A stretch of 64,000 nt of DNA from Mesorhizobium loti (GTDB lineage Bacteria; Pseudomonadota; Alphaproteobacteria; Rhizobiales; Rhizobiaceae). A program made the position numbers and the translations under genes. The notes under the pieces are model-generated. The model had not been told where the DNA came from. It searched no databases and was given only the letters and a program-made list of their open reading frames with translations. The stretch spans positions 496,001 through 560,000 of the forward strand of contig NZ_QGGH01000004.1 of NCBI RefSeq assembly GCF_003148495.1, in the 5' to 3' direction. Of this stretch, positions 63,469 to 64,000 are shown piece by piece (the stretch's first letter is position 1; each line of letters starts with the position of its first letter).

Positions 63469-64000
63469 ATGGCGGTCCTTGAATCCCACAGAGCTGACCG
63501 TCTGCGCGGCCGGATCACCCGGCGCGGCGCGCTGGGACTTTTCGTCCTGTCCTTCGCTGCAATTGCATCGCCATCTGCCGCGGCGAAACCGTTGCGCATC
63601 GTCTCCCTGGATGACGGGCTGGCCGAGACCTTGCTCGTGCTCGGCGTCAATCCGGTCGCCATTGCCGGCCGCGACATCTGGGAGACCTGGGTGGTCGAAC
63701 CGCCGCTGCCGCCTGAGATCGCCGATGTAGGCACGCTGCTCGAACCCAATCTCGAATTGCTGCAGCAGCTCAGGCCCGACATCATCCTGTCCATGCCGTA
63801 TCTCGACGGCATCAAGCCGCTGCTCGAACGCGTGGCGCCGGTGACGACGATCGGGCTCTATACCGAAGCCGGGCAGCCCTATCAGCGCGCCGTCGAGGCA
63901 ACCCGCCAGCTCGCCAGGCTTGTCGGCAAGAAAAGCGAAGGCGAGGCGCTGATCGCGGCGACGGATGCGTATTTTTCGGAAGTTCGCCAGCAACTGGCGC
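63469..64000 (+). CDS. FhuD-like siderophore-binding protein of an ABC transporter, partial
   Basis: The open frame starts at ATG 63469 and continues past the window edge (177 codons seen). The N-terminus holds RITRRGALGLF followed by a hydrophobic segment and ASPSAAA, a probable Tat signal. The mature part has the class-III binding-protein pattern PLRIVSLDDGLAETLLVLGV, ELLQQLRPDIILS and ETTRQLA-like helices. The ATG shares its A with the stop of a 16-codon frame starting at 63419 that has a GGAG site. Expected neighbours to the right are fhuB/fhuC. Confidence 0.87.
   Translation, partial: MAVLESHRADRLRGRITRRGALGLFVLSFAAIASPSAAAKPLRIVSLDDGLAETLLVLGVNPVAIAGRDIWETWVVEPPLPPEIADVGTLLEPNLELLQQLRPDIILSMPYLDGIKPLLERVAPVTTIGLYTEAGQPYQRAVEATRQLARLVGKKSEGEALIAATDAYFSEVRQQLA

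Overview
The window reads as a chromosomal segment of an alphaproteobacterium of the order Hyphomicrobiales, most probably Mesorhizobium or a close relative. The pointers are the GcrA cell-cycle regulator, a SAM-II type leader in front of metZ, a gbpR-chvE-gguABC sugar-uptake locus, a rhaRSTPQUK/rhaDI rhamnose locus in the order known from Rhizobium, an alphaproteobacterial 5-aminolevulinate synthase, uniformly GC-rich codon use, and intergenic palindromic repeats of the rhizobial kind. The genus is inferred from these features and has not been checked by a search. No transposase, integrase, phage gene or CRISPR array was seen.

Left part (1-13.5 kb): a LuxI-type AHL synthase overlaps a crotonase-fold enzyme that lacks both hydratase glutamates. 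Then come ppk2, phoR and phoU (without pstSCAB or phoB between them), a CorA-type transporter, gcrA diverging from argD-argF-hslO across a spacer with four GANTC sites, apaG, a GT21-like ceramide glucosyltransferase, and metZ behind a SAM-II leader and terminator.

Middle part (13.5-41.6 kb): a long-form dCTP deaminase and an orphan amino-acid binding protein precede the chvE-gguA-gguB-gguC operon and its divergent LysR regulator gbpR. A tRNA-Gly(CCC) is followed by a four-gene lipid-linked glycosyl-transfer cassette (GtrB-like glycosyltransferase, methyltransferase, GtrA, GT-C membrane protein). Next are a QseBC-like two-component system, a lipoprotein, an Omp25-like barrel, a histone-deacetylase-like hydrolase, a MATE exporter, pyrD with a DUF952 partner, and a CrbR/CrbS (ErdR/MxtR)-like two-component pair whose kinase carries a solute-symporter domain. 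mscL and an aminotransferase close this part.

Right part (41.7-64 kb): hemA and galE diverge across a perfect FNR/FixK box. dadA is followed two bases later by an unusual fusion: an alanine/ornithine-racemase-like PLP domain joined to an arginase-fold domain that has lost nearly all metal ligands. The complete L-rhamnose locus follows: RhaR regulator, RhaSTPQ ABC importer, RhaU mutarotase and RhaK kinase on the minus strand, with RhaD aldolase/dehydrogenase and RhaI isomerase on the plus strand, around a nested palindrome. Then come a gamma-glutamyltransferase, a small membrane protein, and a TonB siderophore receptor diverging from a FhuD-like binding protein (cut by the window edge) across two TGA-N9-TCA iron boxes.

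The most unusual item is the racemase/pseudo-arginase fusion. Many genes overlap by ATGA or GTGA junctions, so operon structure is easy to read. Intergenic palindromes fall into about three repeat families.
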